Positions 19,003 through 28,187 of a DNA stretch of 64,000 nucleotides are shown one piece after another; the first letter of the stretch is position 1, and the number at the start of each line of letters is the position of its first letter. The position numbers were made by a program, and so were the translations under genes. The DNA is from Paracoccus haematequi (GTDB lineage: Bacteria > Pseudomonadota > Alphaproteobacteria > Rhodobacterales > Rhodobacteraceae). The DNA lies in contig CAMCVS010000002.1 of the NCBI GenBank assembly GCA_945881965.1, forward strand, positions 286,880-350,879. Direction: 5' to 3'. Below the pieces are notes generated by a model. That model was not told the DNA's origin and made no database searches. It saw only the letters and a program-made list of their open reading frames with translations.

Positions 19003-19878
19003 TCACGACCGCGTGGGCATTTGTTTCGACAGTTGCACCATCAGGATGCCTGCGCCGATCACCACCACGCCCGCGATATCCAGCAGGCTGATCGCCTCGC
19101 CCAGCAGCACCGCCCCGATGGCGACGCCAAAGAATGGGTTCAGGAAATGGAACGTCGCCGCCTTGACCGCGCCAATCTGGTTGACCAGCGTGAACCAGAC
19201 AAAGGTTGCAGCCAATCCCGGCACCAGCGTGGTATAGGCAAAGGCGGCGATCAGGCTGGGGGTCCAGGTCACGGTGATCGTCTCGGTCAGGGCGGATACC
19301 ACGCCAAGGCAGGCCGCGCCGACGAACATCTGCAGGCCGACGATCATCATCACATTGCCGCCTGATGAGGCCCCGCGCACCGACAGCGTGGCCACCGTCA
19401 GCGCCGCAGACCCCAAGAGGCACAGCACCAGCCCGCGCAGGTCGACGCCGTTTTCCAGCCGCGCCCCCATGATCAGGCCGACGCCCAGAAACCCCAGGAC
19501 CAGCCCCGCCACACCCATCGCAGCCAGACGTTCACGGAAGATCACCCAACCGGCCAAGGCGACCATCAGCGGCATCGACGACGCGATGATCGCGGCCAGC
19601 CCCGCCTCGACCGTCTGCATGGCGACGAAATTCATCCCCAGATACAGCGCATTCTGGCAGACGCCAAAGATGATGGTGGCGCGCCATTGCGCCCGCGTCA
19701 GCCGGAACGATTGCCCCAGCGCCAGCGCGATCCCCACCCCCAACCCGCCCGATATCAGGAACCGCAGCGCCAGCGAGGCCAGCGGCGGGGCATCCGCCAC
19801 GATGATCCGCGCCGAGGTAAAGGCCGAGGACCACATCAGCGCAAAGGCAAGGCCAAGGGCGATGGCGCGCAGGTTCAT
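19003..19878 (-). CDS. EamA (DMT) family exporter
   Basis: A 291-residue drug/metabolite transporter with ten predicted helices in two EamA repeats (about residues 5-135 and 148-285). The second repeat carries the family end motif (NPFFGVAIGAVLLGEAISLLDIAGVVVIGAGILMVQLS). Substrate unknown; relatives export amino acids or nucleosides. The gene stands alone between CcdA and HU. Confidence 0.88.
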   Translation of the reverse strand: MNLRAIALGLAFALMWSSAFTSARIIVADAPPLASLALRFLISGGLGVGIALALGQSFRLTRAQWRATIIFGVCQNALYLGMNFVAMQTVEAGLAAIIASSMPLMVALAGWVIFRERLAAMGVAGLVLGFLGVGLIMGARLENGVDLRGLVLCLLGSAALTVATLSVRGASSGGNVMMIVGLQMFVGAACLGVVSALTETITVTWTPSLIAAFAYTTLVPGLAATFVWFTLVNQIGAVKAATFHFLNPFFGVAIGAVLLGEAISLLDIAGVVVIGAGILMVQLSKQMPTRS

Positions 19879-19942
19879 GATGGCTCTCCCGGTTTGCCGG
19901 TCACGTTAGCGGCTGGTGCGGCAGGGGCAAGTGACGCCCAAC

Positions 19943-19968
19943 AAAAAGGGCCGCCCTGGGCGGTGCCC
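19943..19968 (-). terminator. Intrinsic terminator of the HU gene
   Basis: Read on the minus strand: GGGCACCGCC - CAG - GGCGGCCC followed by TTTTTG, about 30 bp after the HU stop. The stem has one mismatch and a clear U tract. Confidence 0.8.
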
Positions 19969-19999
19969 ATGCGACCCTTGGCAATGCGCGGCGGCGTGA

Positions 20000-20287
20000 T
20001 CAGACGTTGACGCTGTCTTTCAGGGCTTTGGCGATGGTGATCTTGACCACCTTGTCGGCGGCCTTTTTGACCTGTTCCTTGGTGGCGGGGTTGCGCACCA
20101 TGCGCTCGGGGCGCTCGCGGCAATAGAACTTGCCGATGCCGGGCAGGGTCACCGCACCGCCATTGGCGACTTCGGTGGTGATCACGTCAACGATGCTGTC
20201 CAGCGCAGCAGAGGCGGATTTCTTGTCGCTGCCCATCTTTGCCGCAAGCGCGGCGACGAGTTGCGTTTTGCTCATCGGTTTTGCCAT
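20000..20287 (-). CDS. HU family DNA-binding protein
   Basis: A 95-residue nucleoid protein with the HU/IHF fold. The N-terminal helical part (MSKTQLVAALAAKMGSDKKSASAALDSIVDVIT) leads into the beta-arm, which here reads LPGIGKFYCRERPERMVRNPATKEQVKKAADKVVKI. The usual GFGxF is replaced by GIGKF and the arm keeps the conserved RNPAT. The C-terminal arm sequence diverges from HupB, so it is an HU-like paralogue seen in Rhodobacteraceae. Start ATG at 20287 has AAGGAG 7 bp upstream; the terminator is described separately. Confidence 0.92.
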   Translation of the reverse strand: MAKPMSKTQLVAALAAKMGSDKKSASAALDSIVDVITTEVANGGAVTLPGIGKFYCRERPERMVRNPATKEQVKKAADKVVKITIAKALKDSVNV

Positions 20288-20426
20288 GGTTCGTCTCCTT
20301 AAACGCCCCATCTGGGGGCTGATCGACGGGATTAAACGGTATATTGCGGTGCAACACAACGGATAGCGGGCAAAAACCCGCAGGAAATATGCAGTTTTTT
20401 GCTGTTTTTTGCCGGTCTGGCGGGCG

Positions 20427-21908
20427 TTACAGAAACGCGGTTTCCTCGAACGACCGCAACTTGCGGCTGTGAAGACGTTCCAGCGGCATTGACCGCAGAT
20501 GCTCCATCGCGCGAATCCCGATCATCAGGTGGCGCGACACCTGCGTCTTGTAGAACTCGGACGCCATCCCCGGCAGTTTCAACTCGCCATGCAGCGGCTT
20601 GTCTGAAACGCACAAGAGCGTGCCATAGGGCACCCGGAACCGGAACCCGTTGGCGGCAATCGTGGCGCTTTCCATGTCCAGGGCGACAGCGCGCGATTGC
20701 GACAGGCGCTGCACCGGGCCGGTGTGGTCGCGCAATTCCCAGTTGCGGTTGTCCACGCTGGCCACGGTTCCGGTGCGCATGATGCGTTTCAGATCGAACC
20801 CATCCAGCTGGGTTTCCTGCGCCACGGCGCGTTCCAGCGCGATCTGGATTTCCGCAAGTGCCGGCACCGGCACCCAGACCGGCAGGTCGTCGTCGAGCAC
20901 TTTGTCCTCGCGCAGATACGCATGGGCCAGCACGAAATCCCCCAGCGACTGCGAACTGCGCAGCCCGGCGCAATGGCCCACCATCAGCCAGGCATGCGGG
21001 CGCAAGACGGCGATATGGTCGGTCGCGGTTTTCGCGTTCGACGGGCCGACGCCGATATTCACCAAGGTGATGCCCTGCCCGTTGGCACGTTTCAGGTGAT
21101 AGGTCGGCATCTGCGGCATCTTGATCGTCAGGGGAATGTCGCCCGCCGGATCGGTCAGCACATGGTTTCCGGTCGACACAAACGCGGTATAGCCCGAGGC
21201 GGGATCCGCCAGCATGCGGCGGGCATAGGCCTCGAATTCCGACACATAGAACTGATAGTTGGTGAACAGCACGAAATTCTGGAAATGATCCGGGTCGGTC
21301 GCGGTGTAATGCGCCAGCCGCGCCAGCGAATAATCCACGCGCTGCGCGCTGAAGGGGGCCAGGGGACGCACCCCGTCCACCGGCACAAAGGTGCCGTTGA
21401 CGATGTCGTCATTGGTGGTGGTCAGGTCCGGCACGTCGAAGTAATCGCGCAGGGTAAATTCGGCGGCACCTTCCTGTGGCACCAACCCCGCGCCTGCGGC
21501 GGCCACCGCGAAATGCAGCGGCATGGGCGTGCTGGACGGGCCGATCAGCACCGGGGTGCGGTGATTTTCCAGCAAAAGACCGATCTGCTGCACCAGATAA
21601 TTGCGGAACAGGTCGGGCCGGGTGATCGAGCTGGCATAGCGGCCGGGTTCGGCGACATGGCCAAATGACAGGCGGCTGTCGACCTTGTCATGCGTCGTGG
21701 TGTCCAGCCGCACCTCGGGGTAAAAGGCGCGATGGCGGTTGGCGGGTTGCCCCTCGCGCAGCGCGCGCGCCAGCGCCTGTGTCAGAAAGCGGGTGGCATC
21801 CTGATACAGCCCCTCAAGCGCCGCGACCGCTGCATGGGCATCGCTGAAGGCCTGATGACCGGGCATGTCGGGCGTGAGGATCGGTAATTCCTGCATCTTG
21901 TCCTGCAT
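20427..21908 (-). CDS. amn: AMP nucleosidase
   Basis: A 493-residue AMP nucleosidase (AMP + H2O to adenine + ribose 5-phosphate). The C-terminal half shows the nucleoside phosphorylase-type core: NIGVGPSNAKTATDHIAVLRPHAWLMVGHCAGLR and ALDMESATIAANGFRFRVPYGTLLCVSDKPLHGELK. The N-terminal half is the Amn-specific domain. Start is the ATG at 21908 with AAGGAG upstream; length matches E. coli Amn (484). yaaA is the next gene upstream on the same strand. Confidence 0.94.
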   Translation of the reverse strand: MQDKMQELPILTPDMPGHQAFSDAHAAVAALEGLYQDATRFLTQALARALREGQPANRHRAFYPEVRLDTTTHDKVDSRLSFGHVAEPGRYASSITRPDLFRNYLVQQIGLLLENHRTPVLIGPSSTPMPLHFAVAAAGAGLVPQEGAAEFTLRDYFDVPDLTTTNDDIVNGTFVPVDGVRPLAPFSAQRVDYSLARLAHYTATDPDHFQNFVLFTNYQFYVSEFEAYARRMLADPASGYTAFVSTGNHVLTDPAGDIPLTIKMPQMPTYHLKRANGQGITLVNIGVGPSNAKTATDHIAVLRPHAWLMVGHCAGLRSSQSLGDFVLAHAYLREDKVLDDDLPVWVPVPALAEIQIALERAVAQETQLDGFDLKRIMRTGTVASVDNRNWELRDHTGPVQRLSQSRAVALDMESATIAANGFRFRVPYGTLLCVSDKPLHGELKLPGMASEFYKTQVSRHLMIGIRAMEHLRSMPLERLHSRKLRSFEETAFL

Positions 21909-21970
21909 CGCGGCGCTCCTTGGATTGGCGCTGTTTTGCCAGATCGCGCGCCGTCCGACCAGACCGCGCA

Positions 21971-22738
21971 TTACGCCGCCACGTTGTCTTCTGCGCGGCG
22001 CAGGAATACCGGGCGCGCGGGATCGCTGTCGGGTTGGTATCTGTAACCGCCCGCCGTGAAATCCTGCAACGCCATCGGGTCGGTCAGGCGAGTTTCGCAG
22101 ATGAACCGTGCAAGTGCGCCGCGCGCGCGTTTGGCGTAGAAACTGACGATTTTCGCCTCTCCGGCTTTTTCTTCGAGGAAGACCGGGGTGATGACCGGCA
22201 GTTTCAGCACGGCCATGTCAACGGCGGCGAAATATTCCTGACTGGCGCAGTTGACCAGCATCTGTGCGCCGGTCTGTTTCGCCCGCGCGTTGATCGCCTT
22301 TGCGATCCGGTCGCCCCACCAGTCATACAAAGACGCCCCGCGCGATGTGGCCACCCGCGTACCCATTTCCAACCGGTGCGGTTCGATCCCGTCGAACGGG
22401 CGCAACAGGCCGTAAAGGCCGGACAGGATGCAGAGGTGATCCTGCGCATAGGCCATCGCGTCGGCGTCCAGCGTTTTCGCCTCGAACCCCTGATAGGTAT
22501 CACCCGCGAAACAGTCGATGGCGCGGGTAGCGCCACGGCCCGTGAAGGCCGCGAACCGGTCCACGTTCAGCCGTGCCAACGCGTCCGACAGATGCATCAG
22601 GCGTTTCAGGTCGTTCGCACTCAGGGCGCGCGCCACGCGGGCCAGCGCGCGCGCGTCTTTCAGCAGCACAGGTTCCGTCATAGCGGCCACGGACGGGGCC
22701 ACATCCATCTTTTTCGCGGGGGATACGCAGACTAGCAT
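21971..22738 (-). CDS. yaaA: Peroxide stress protein YaaA
   Basis: A 255-residue YaaA/DUF328 protein. The N-terminal MLVCVSPAKKMD motif and the later FAAFTGRGATRAIDCFAGDTYQGF, LCILSGLYGLLRPFDGI and VNCASQEYF motifs are all diagnostic. In E. coli YaaA lowers intracellular iron during peroxide stress and binds DNA. AAGGAG precedes the ATG. It lies between recQ (upstream) and amn on the same strand. Confidence 0.93.
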   Translation of the reverse strand: MLVCVSPAKKMDVAPSVAAMTEPVLLKDARALARVARALSANDLKRLMHLSDALARLNVDRFAAFTGRGATRAIDCFAGDTYQGFEAKTLDADAMAYAQDHLCILSGLYGLLRPFDGIEPHRLEMGTRVATSRGASLYDWWGDRIAKAINARAKQTGAQMLVNCASQEYFAAVDMAVLKLPVITPVFLEEKAGEAKIVSFYAKRARGALARFICETRLTDPMALQDFTAGGYRYQPDSDPARPVFLRRAEDNVAA

Positions 22739-22760
22739 TGGGAACTCCTTTTGCGGCGAA

Positions 22761-24827
22761 CTAGCCCGCGTCAGTTAGCACGTCCAGAAACGCCGCACCG
22801 AACCGTTCGGTCTTTTGTGGCCCCATGCCGGTCACGCGTTCGATGTCCGACAGGCTGCCGGGGCGGCGTTCCGCGATCTGGCGCAGCGTGGCATGGGTGC
22901 AGGACATCGGCTTCAACGTGCCGCAGGCCCCGCGTGCAAGGTCGGCCTGCACCGCCAGCAGCCGGTCGAATATCGCCCCCGCATCGCGCCCTGCCAGCTT
23001 GCGCCGTGTCGGGTGGGTCTGGTCCTCGGCACCGGTGATGACCGCCAGAAAGGCCGCGCCATAGCTTTCCAGCTTTTTCGCGCCCACGCCGGAAATCGCC
23101 GCCATCTGGTCCAGCGTGGTGGGGCGCTTTTCAGCCATCTCGATCAGGGTGCGGTCGGCGAATACGATATAGGCGGGCATCCCCTGCGCCTCGGCCAGCG
23201 CACGGCGTTTCGCCTTGAGCGCGGATAACAGCGGCGCGTCTTCGTCATGCACCAGCGTCTTGACCACGGGCCGCGCGGCGACCTTGAGCCCGTCGCTGCG
23301 CAGGGTGATCGGCAGCAGCCCTTTCAGGATCGGCACGGCCGCATCGGTCATCACCAGCGCGCCATGGCGTTCTGGGTCGGGGCGGATCAGGTCGTGGCCC
23401 ATCATCTGCCGGAAAATCGCCGTCCATTGCGGTTTTGACCAGTCGCGCCCCACGCCATAGGTCGGCAGCGCGTCATGGCCGCGTTCGCGCACCCGGTCGG
23501 TCAGGGTGCCGGTCAGGATGTCGATCAGATGCCCCGCGCCGAAACTTTCCTGTGTGCGCAGGATCGCCGACAGTGCCATCCGCACCGGGGTTGTCGCGTC
23601 AAACAACGCGGGCGGCGTATCGCACAGGTCGCAATTCCCGCAAGGTTCCGCCGTTTCACCGAAATATCCCAGCAGGGTCTGGCGGCGACAGGCCTGTGCC
23701 TCGGCCAGCCCCAACAGCGCGTTCAGGCGGCCATGATCGGCGCGGCGGCGGTCAAAAGGCGCGGCGCTTTCGTCGATCTGGGACCGGCGCAGGCGGATGT
23801 CATCCGCGCCATACAGCGTCATCGTCTCCGCAGGCGCCCCATCGCGGCCCGCGCGGCCGATTTCTTGGTAATAGGCCTCGATCGACTTCGGCAGATCGGC
23901 ATGGGCGACCCAGCGGATATCTGGCTTGTCGATGCCCATGCCAAAGGCCACGGTGGCGGCCACGATCAGCCCGTCATCCTGTTGAAACCGTTCTTCGGCG
24001 CGGCGGCGGGCGTCCGCCTCCATCCCGCCATGATAATGGATGGCGGCGTGACCCGCCTCGCGCAGCGCAGCCGCCAGCGCCTCGGTCCGGGCGCGGCTGC
24101 CGCAATAGACGATGCCGGATTGGCCGCGGCGGGCGGCGGCAAAGGCCAGCACCTGCGCGCGCGGGCTGTCCTTGGGCGCAAAGGCCAGATGGATGTTGGG
24201 CCGGTCAAACCCGCGCAGGAAACTTTGCGGGGCGATGCCGCCGAACAGTTTCTGGATGATTTCCGCCTGCGTTTCCGCATCCGCCGTCGCGGTGAACGCG
24301 GCCAGCGGCACGTCCAGCGCCGTGCGCAGATCGCCGATGCGCAAGTAATCGGGGCGGAAATCATGGCCCCATTGGCTGACGCAATGCGCCTCGTCCACCG
24401 CGATCAGCGACACGTTCGCGCGCCGCAGCATCGCCACTGCCCCCGATGACGCCAGCCGTTCCGGCGCGATATACAACAGTTTCAGGCGGCCCGCGTCCAG
24501 CGCCGCCCACACCGCGTCGGTTTCCGCGTCGGTATTGCCGGATGTCAGCGCATGCGCCTCGACGCCCGCCGCCCGCAAGGCCCGCACCTGATCACGCATC
24601 AGCGCAATCAGCGGCGACACCACCAGCGTCACGCCACCGCGCATCAGCGCCGGCAGTTGGAAACACAGCGATTTGCCGCCCCCGGTCGGCATGATCGCCA
24701 GCACGTTCTGGCCCCGCGCCACAGCGGCGACGATCTCGGCCTGACCGGGGCGAAAGGCGTCATAGCCGAAGATTCGGCGCAGCAGATCCTCTGCTGACTC
24801 TTGCTGTTGGACCACCATATCTGCCAT
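22761..24827 (-). CDS. recQ: ATP-dependent DNA helicase RecQ
   Basis: A 688-residue RecQ helicase. Order: DEAH core (motif I MPTGGGKSLCFQLPAL; motif II VDEAHCVSQWGHDFRPDY), helicase C domain (QEIGRAGRDG), Zn-binding module (four Cys around YFGETAEPCGNCDLCD), winged-helix RQC domain, then two HRDC repeats at the C-terminus (MAEKRPTTLDQMAAISGVG and IAERRPGSLSDIERVTGMG). It acts in recombination and fork repair. The start is taken as the ATG at 24827; an upstream ATG at 24848 would add seven residues. Confidence 0.95.
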   Translation of the reverse strand: MADMVVQQQESAEDLLRRIFGYDAFRPGQAEIVAAVARGQNVLAIMPTGGGKSLCFQLPALMRGGVTLVVSPLIALMRDQVRALRAAGVEAHALTSGNTDAETDAVWAALDAGRLKLLYIAPERLASSGAVAMLRRANVSLIAVDEAHCVSQWGHDFRPDYLRIGDLRTALDVPLAAFTATADAETQAEIIQKLFGGIAPQSFLRGFDRPNIHLAFAPKDSPRAQVLAFAAARRGQSGIVYCGSRARTEALAAALREAGHAAIHYHGGMEADARRRAEERFQQDDGLIVAATVAFGMGIDKPDIRWVAHADLPKSIEAYYQEIGRAGRDGAPAETMTLYGADDIRLRRSQIDESAAPFDRRRADHGRLNALLGLAEAQACRRQTLLGYFGETAEPCGNCDLCDTPPALFDATTPVRMALSAILRTQESFGAGHLIDILTGTLTDRVRERGHDALPTYGVGRDWSKPQWTAIFRQMMGHDLIRPDPERHGALVMTDAAVPILKGLLPITLRSDGLKVAARPVVKTLVHDEDAPLLSALKAKRRALAEAQGMPAYIVFADRTLIEMAEKRPTTLDQMAAISGVGAKKLESYGAAFLAVITGAEDQTHPTRRKLAGRDAGAIFDRLLAVQADLARGACGTLKPMSCTHATLRQIAERRPGSLSDIERVTGMGPQKTERFGAAFLDVLTDAG

Positions 24828-24868
24828 GGGCGCGGTTTTCACATACAACAGCTAGCGGGGCAAGGGCG

Positions 24869-24894
24869 TAGGATGGGTGATTTCACCCATCCTA
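24869..24894. repeat. Palindromic intergenic repeat, 12-bp perfect stem
   Basis: TAGGATGGGTGA - TT - TCACCCATCCTA between yggT and recQ, directly after the yggT stop. A related palindrome lies at 37958-37977 after etfA. No U tract follows on the minus strand, so it is more likely a dispersed intergenic repeat or RNA-stabilising hairpin than a classical terminator. Confidence 0.75.
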
Positions 24895-24896
24895 TT

Positions 24897-25184
24897 TCAG
24901 TAGAACGCCGCCACGTTGTTCTGCAACACGATCCGCGCCGCCGCCACCGCGACGATCACCACGAGGGGCGCAAGATCAAGACCGCCCATCTGCGGCAGCA
25001 TCCGGCGGATCGGGCCATAGAGCGGTTCCAGCAGGCGGTTCAGCCCATACCACAACTGGCCGACAAGCGGCTGGCGGATGTTCAGCACCTGAAAGTTGAT
25101 CAGCCAGCTCATGATCACATGGGCCAGAATGATGAACCAGAGAATATCAAGGATCATCATCAGGATCTGGAACAGCGAGGACAT
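24897..25184 (-). CDS. YggT family membrane protein
   Basis: A 95-residue protein with two hydrophobic segments (residues 5-28 and 65-90) and the family linker GLNRLLEPLYGPIRRMLPQMGGLDLAPLV. YggT proteins are small inner-membrane proteins linked to cell division or osmotic tolerance in some bacteria and plastids; mechanism unknown. The ATG at 25184 was chosen over longer readings because the family begins at this hydrophobic segment. Confidence 0.9.
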   Translation of the reverse strand: MSSLFQILMMILDILWFIILAHVIMSWLINFQVLNIRQPLVGQLWYGLNRLLEPLYGPIRRMLPQMGGLDLAPLVVIVAVAAARIVLQNNVAAFY

Positions 25185-25321
25185 CGGCGCACCTTTCGCA
25201 GCGGGACGCAGCACACCTAAGCGGCGGCGCGGCAAAGGGCAAGCGCGACACACCGTTTGACGCGCGGTTCCGGTTGACGCCGCAACGCAGCATTGCGAGA
25301 GCGTGGCAAAGGAGTGCGCCC

Positions 25322-25858
25322 ATGTATCCCGTCCTGCGCCTTTTCGGCCAATTCATCCGCCACAGGCGCGCGGCGCCGCTGGCCCCTCTGGCCACCCATG
25401 TCAGCCAGCACCGCTGTTTGCCCTGGGACATTGATCTGTGGATGGAGTTGAACAACGGCCGCACCCTGACGCTGTATGATCTGGGGCGGCTGGTGCTGGC
25501 AAAGCGGGTGGGCCTGCTGGACGCGCTGAAACGCCGGGGCTGGGGCCTGACGATGGCGGGGGCGGTGGTGCGCTATCGCCGCCGCATCCGCATGTTCGAC
25601 CGGATCGAAATGCGGTCGCGCGCGCTGTGCTGGGACGCGCGGTTCATCTATCTGGAACAGGCGATGTGGGTGCGTGGCGAATGCGCCAACCATATCGTCT
25701 ATCGCGCCGCGATCGTCGATGCGGCGGGCATCGTCGCCCCCGCCCGCGTCTTGGCCGAAGTCGCCCCCGACCTGCCCACGCCGCCCATTCCCGACTGGAT
25801 CGCGGCCTGGAGCGACGCCGAGGCGAAGCGCCCCTGGCCTCCGATGCAGGATCTTTGA
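25322..25858 (+). CDS. Thioesterase-superfamily protein (hot-dog fold)
   Basis: A 178-residue member of the 4HBT/THEM6-like thioesterase group. The region LPWDIDLWMELNNGRTLTLYDLGRLVLAKR is the conserved block with the catalytic Asp-containing segment; VVRYRRRIRMFDRIEMRSRALCWD is the following strand pair. Likely hydrolyses an acyl-CoA, but substrate is unknown. AAAGGAG lies just upstream of the ATG at 25322. Confidence 0.8.
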   Translation: MYPVLRLFGQFIRHRRAAPLAPLATHVSQHRCLPWDIDLWMELNNGRTLTLYDLGRLVLAKRVGLLDALKRRGWGLTMAGAVVRYRRRIRMFDRIEMRSRALCWDARFIYLEQAMWVRGECANHIVYRAAIVDAAGIVAPARVLAEVAPDLPTPPIPDWIAAWSDAEAKRPWPPMQDL

Positions 25859-25947
25859 CGCCGCAAAGTGCCATGTGACGCTGATCGGCGTCTTGCCACG
25901 CTCGGGGGCAACCTGTTCTATCGCCAGCAAAAAGCGGGGGATGGGAC

Positions 25948-27339
25948 ATGGCTGTTGCGCTGCGGAAACGCATCTGGGGCTGGTATTTTTTCGACTGGGC
26001 CAGCCAGCCGGTGAATACATTGCTGCTGACCTTCATCTTTGGCCCCTATTTCGCCGAGGTCGCCCGCACACAGTATCTGTCCGAAGGCATGGACATCGAG
26101 GCCGCCCGCGCGGCGGCGCAAAGCACCTGGGCCTTTGGCCTGACGCTGGCGTCCATTCTGGTGGCGCTGCTGGCCCCGGTGCTGGGGGCCTATGCGGACG
26201 GCAGCGGGCGGCGGTTGACCTGGGTCTGGGTGTTCTCGGCGCTGTATGTGATCGGGGCCTGGGGGCTGTGGTACGTGCTGCCCACCGGGGGCGATGCGGT
26301 GCTGACATGGGCGCTGGTCAGTTTCGGCATGGCGTTCCTCGCCATGGAATTTGCCACGATTTTCACCAACGCGCTGATGCCCAGCCTGGGGCAGGGCGAC
26401 GAGTTGGGTGCGATTTCGGGCAGCGGCTTTGCCTTTGGCTATCTGGGTGGGCTGATCGCGCTGTTCCTGATGCTGTTGCTGTTTGCCGAAAACAGCACCA
26501 CCGGCAAGACGCTGATCGGGCTGGACCCTTTGTTCGGGCTGGATGCGGCGGAACGCGAGGGAACGCGGGCCGTGGGGCCGTTTTCGGCGATCTGGTATGC
26601 TGTGTTCATGATCCCCTTTGCGCTGTGGGTGCGCGAGACGCCGGTGCAACGCGCCCGCGTCAATCTGGGCAGCGCGCTGGCCAGCGTGGTTACCACGCTG
26701 AAAGGCCTGACCCACCGCCCCAGCCTTGCGGCCTATCTGGGGTCGTCGCTGTTTTACCGCGATGCGCTGAACGGGCTTTATGCGTTTGGCGGTATCTATG
26801 CGTCCAACGTGCTGGACTGGCAGATCACGCAGATCGCCATCTTCGGCATCGTCGGCGGCGCGTCGGCGGTGCTGACAAGTTGGGTCTGCGGGCGGCTGGA
26901 CAAGCGGTTCGGGCCGAAACCGGTGATCGTGGCATCCATCGCCGTGCTGATCGTGGTCTGTCTGGTCACCGTCGGGCTGGCGCGCGATCATATCTGGGGT
27001 ATCCCGCTGGACCCCGCATCATCGACGCCGGACATCATCTTTTTCATCTGCGGCGCGTTGATCGGCGGCGCGGGCGGGCCGTTGCAGGCGTCCTCGCGCA
27101 CCATGCTCTTGCGCCATTCCAGCCCCGACCATGTCACGGAATCCTTTGGCATCTTTGCGCTGTCGGGCAAGGTGGCCAGTTTCATCACCCCGGCCCTGAT
27201 CGGCATCGTGTCGTGGTGGAGCGAAAGCGCGCGCATCGGCATTTCGCCGGTCATCGGGCTATTCCTTGTGGCGTTGATTCTGCTAGTTTGGGTCAACCCC
27301 AAGGGAGATGTGAAAGAATGGTCCGCGCCGCCCTCTTGA
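25948..27339 (+). CDS. MFS transporter, UMF1/Atg22 family
   Basis: A 463-residue, 12-helix major facilitator permease of the UMF1 (unidentified MFS 1, Atg22-like) family. The N-terminus LRKRIWGWYFFDWASQPVNTLLLTFIFGPYF matches the diagnostic W(Y/F)xYDWANS-type motif. Substrate unknown. The stop lies 22 bp inside mepA, and mepA overlaps the third gene by 28 bp, so the three are translationally coupled. This raises the possibility of a role linked to the cell wall. Confidence 0.88.
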   Translation: MAVALRKRIWGWYFFDWASQPVNTLLLTFIFGPYFAEVARTQYLSEGMDIEAARAAAQSTWAFGLTLASILVALLAPVLGAYADGSGRRLTWVWVFSALYVIGAWGLWYVLPTGGDAVLTWALVSFGMAFLAMEFATIFTNALMPSLGQGDELGAISGSGFAFGYLGGLIALFLMLLLFAENSTTGKTLIGLDPLFGLDAAEREGTRAVGPFSAIWYAVFMIPFALWVRETPVQRARVNLGSALASVVTTLKGLTHRPSLAAYLGSSLFYRDALNGLYAFGGIYASNVLDWQITQIAIFGIVGGASAVLTSWVCGRLDKRFGPKPVIVASIAVLIVVCLVTVGLARDHIWGIPLDPASSTPDIIFFICGALIGGAGGPLQASSRTMLLRHSSPDHVTESFGIFALSGKVASFITPALIGIVSWWSESARIGISPVIGLFLVALILLVWVNPKGDVKEWSAPPS

Positions 27340-28187
27340 TCCTGTCGCTGACTATCTGGGCCGGGGCGGCCGCAGCGCAGATCGCGAAACAGCAGTTCGG
27401 CGCGGTGACAGGGCCTGTGGCAGCAGACCCCGCGCCCTTTGGCAGCTATGCCAAGGGCTGCATTGCGGGCGCGGTCGCGTTGCCCGAAACCGGGCCGACA
27501 TGGCAGGCGATGCGCCTGTCGCGCAACCGCAACTGGGGGCACCCTGATACCATTGATTTCCTGAAGGATCTGTCGGGTTTTGCCGCGCGGCAACCCGGCT
27601 GGAAGGGGCTTTATGTCGGCGATATCAGCCAGCCGCGCGGCGGCCCGATGCTGACCGGGCATGCCAGCCACCAGATGGGGCTGGATGCCGATATCTGGAT
27701 GCTGCCGCCCGCGCGGCTGGACCTGAGCCGCAAGGCGCGCGAGGATATCTCGTCGATCTCGATGCGCCGTGCCGAAGGGGCCTATGTCAACGGCGACTGG
27801 ACTCGCCAGCACCATGAAATCATCAAGGCCGCCGCGCGTGATCCCCGCGTCGCGCGTATTTTCATCTTTCCGGGCGCCAAGGTGCAGATGTGCAAGGACG
27901 AACCGGCTGGCGACCGGGCATGGCTGCGCAAGGTGCGGCCGTGGTATGGCCATCATTATCATTTCCACGTTCGTCTGACCTGCCCCGCAGGCGCGCGCGG
28001 CTGTCAGGATCAGGATGAAATCCCGGCCGGCGATGGCTGTGCCGATGCGCAGGAATGGGTGAACAACATCCTGAACCCGCCGCCGCCAAAACCCCGCGAC
28101 CCCAACGCGCCGAAACCGAAACCCAAACGCGAGCTGACGCTTGCCGATCTGCCCAAGCAATGCGCCGACGTTTTGCGGGCGCGCTGA
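27318..28187 (+). CDS. mepA: Penicillin-insensitive murein endopeptidase
   Basis: A 289-residue periplasmic LAS-type metallopeptidase that cuts D-Ala-mDAP cross-links in peptidoglycan. Signal peptide MVRAALLILSLTIWAGAAAAQ; zinc residues in GHASHQMGLDADIWM and HHYHFHVRL. Cys residues in the C-terminal part (CPAGARGCQDQDEIPAGDGC) are the family's disulfide cysteines. The C-terminus ends in a proline/lysine-rich stretch. The start ATG lies inside the end of the UMF1 gene. Slightly longer than E. coli MepA (274). Confidence 0.95.
   Translation: MVRAALLILSLTIWAGAAAAQIAKQQFGAVTGPVAADPAPFGSYAKGCIAGAVALPETGPTWQAMRLSRNRNWGHPDTIDFLKDLSGFAARQPGWKGLYVGDISQPRGGPMLTGHASHQMGLDADIWMLPPARLDLSRKAREDISSISMRRAEGAYVNGDWTRQHHEIIKAAARDPRVARIFIFPGAKVQMCKDEPAGDRAWLRKVRPWYGHHYHFHVRLTCPAGARGCQDQDEIPAGDGCADAQEWVNNILNPPPPKPRDPNAPKPKPKRELTLADLPKQCADVLRAR

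Noticed and set aside
25674..28187. Single plus-strand frame of about 837 codons
   Set aside because: It runs through the UMF1 gene in the wrong frame and only its last part is real (mepA from 27318).
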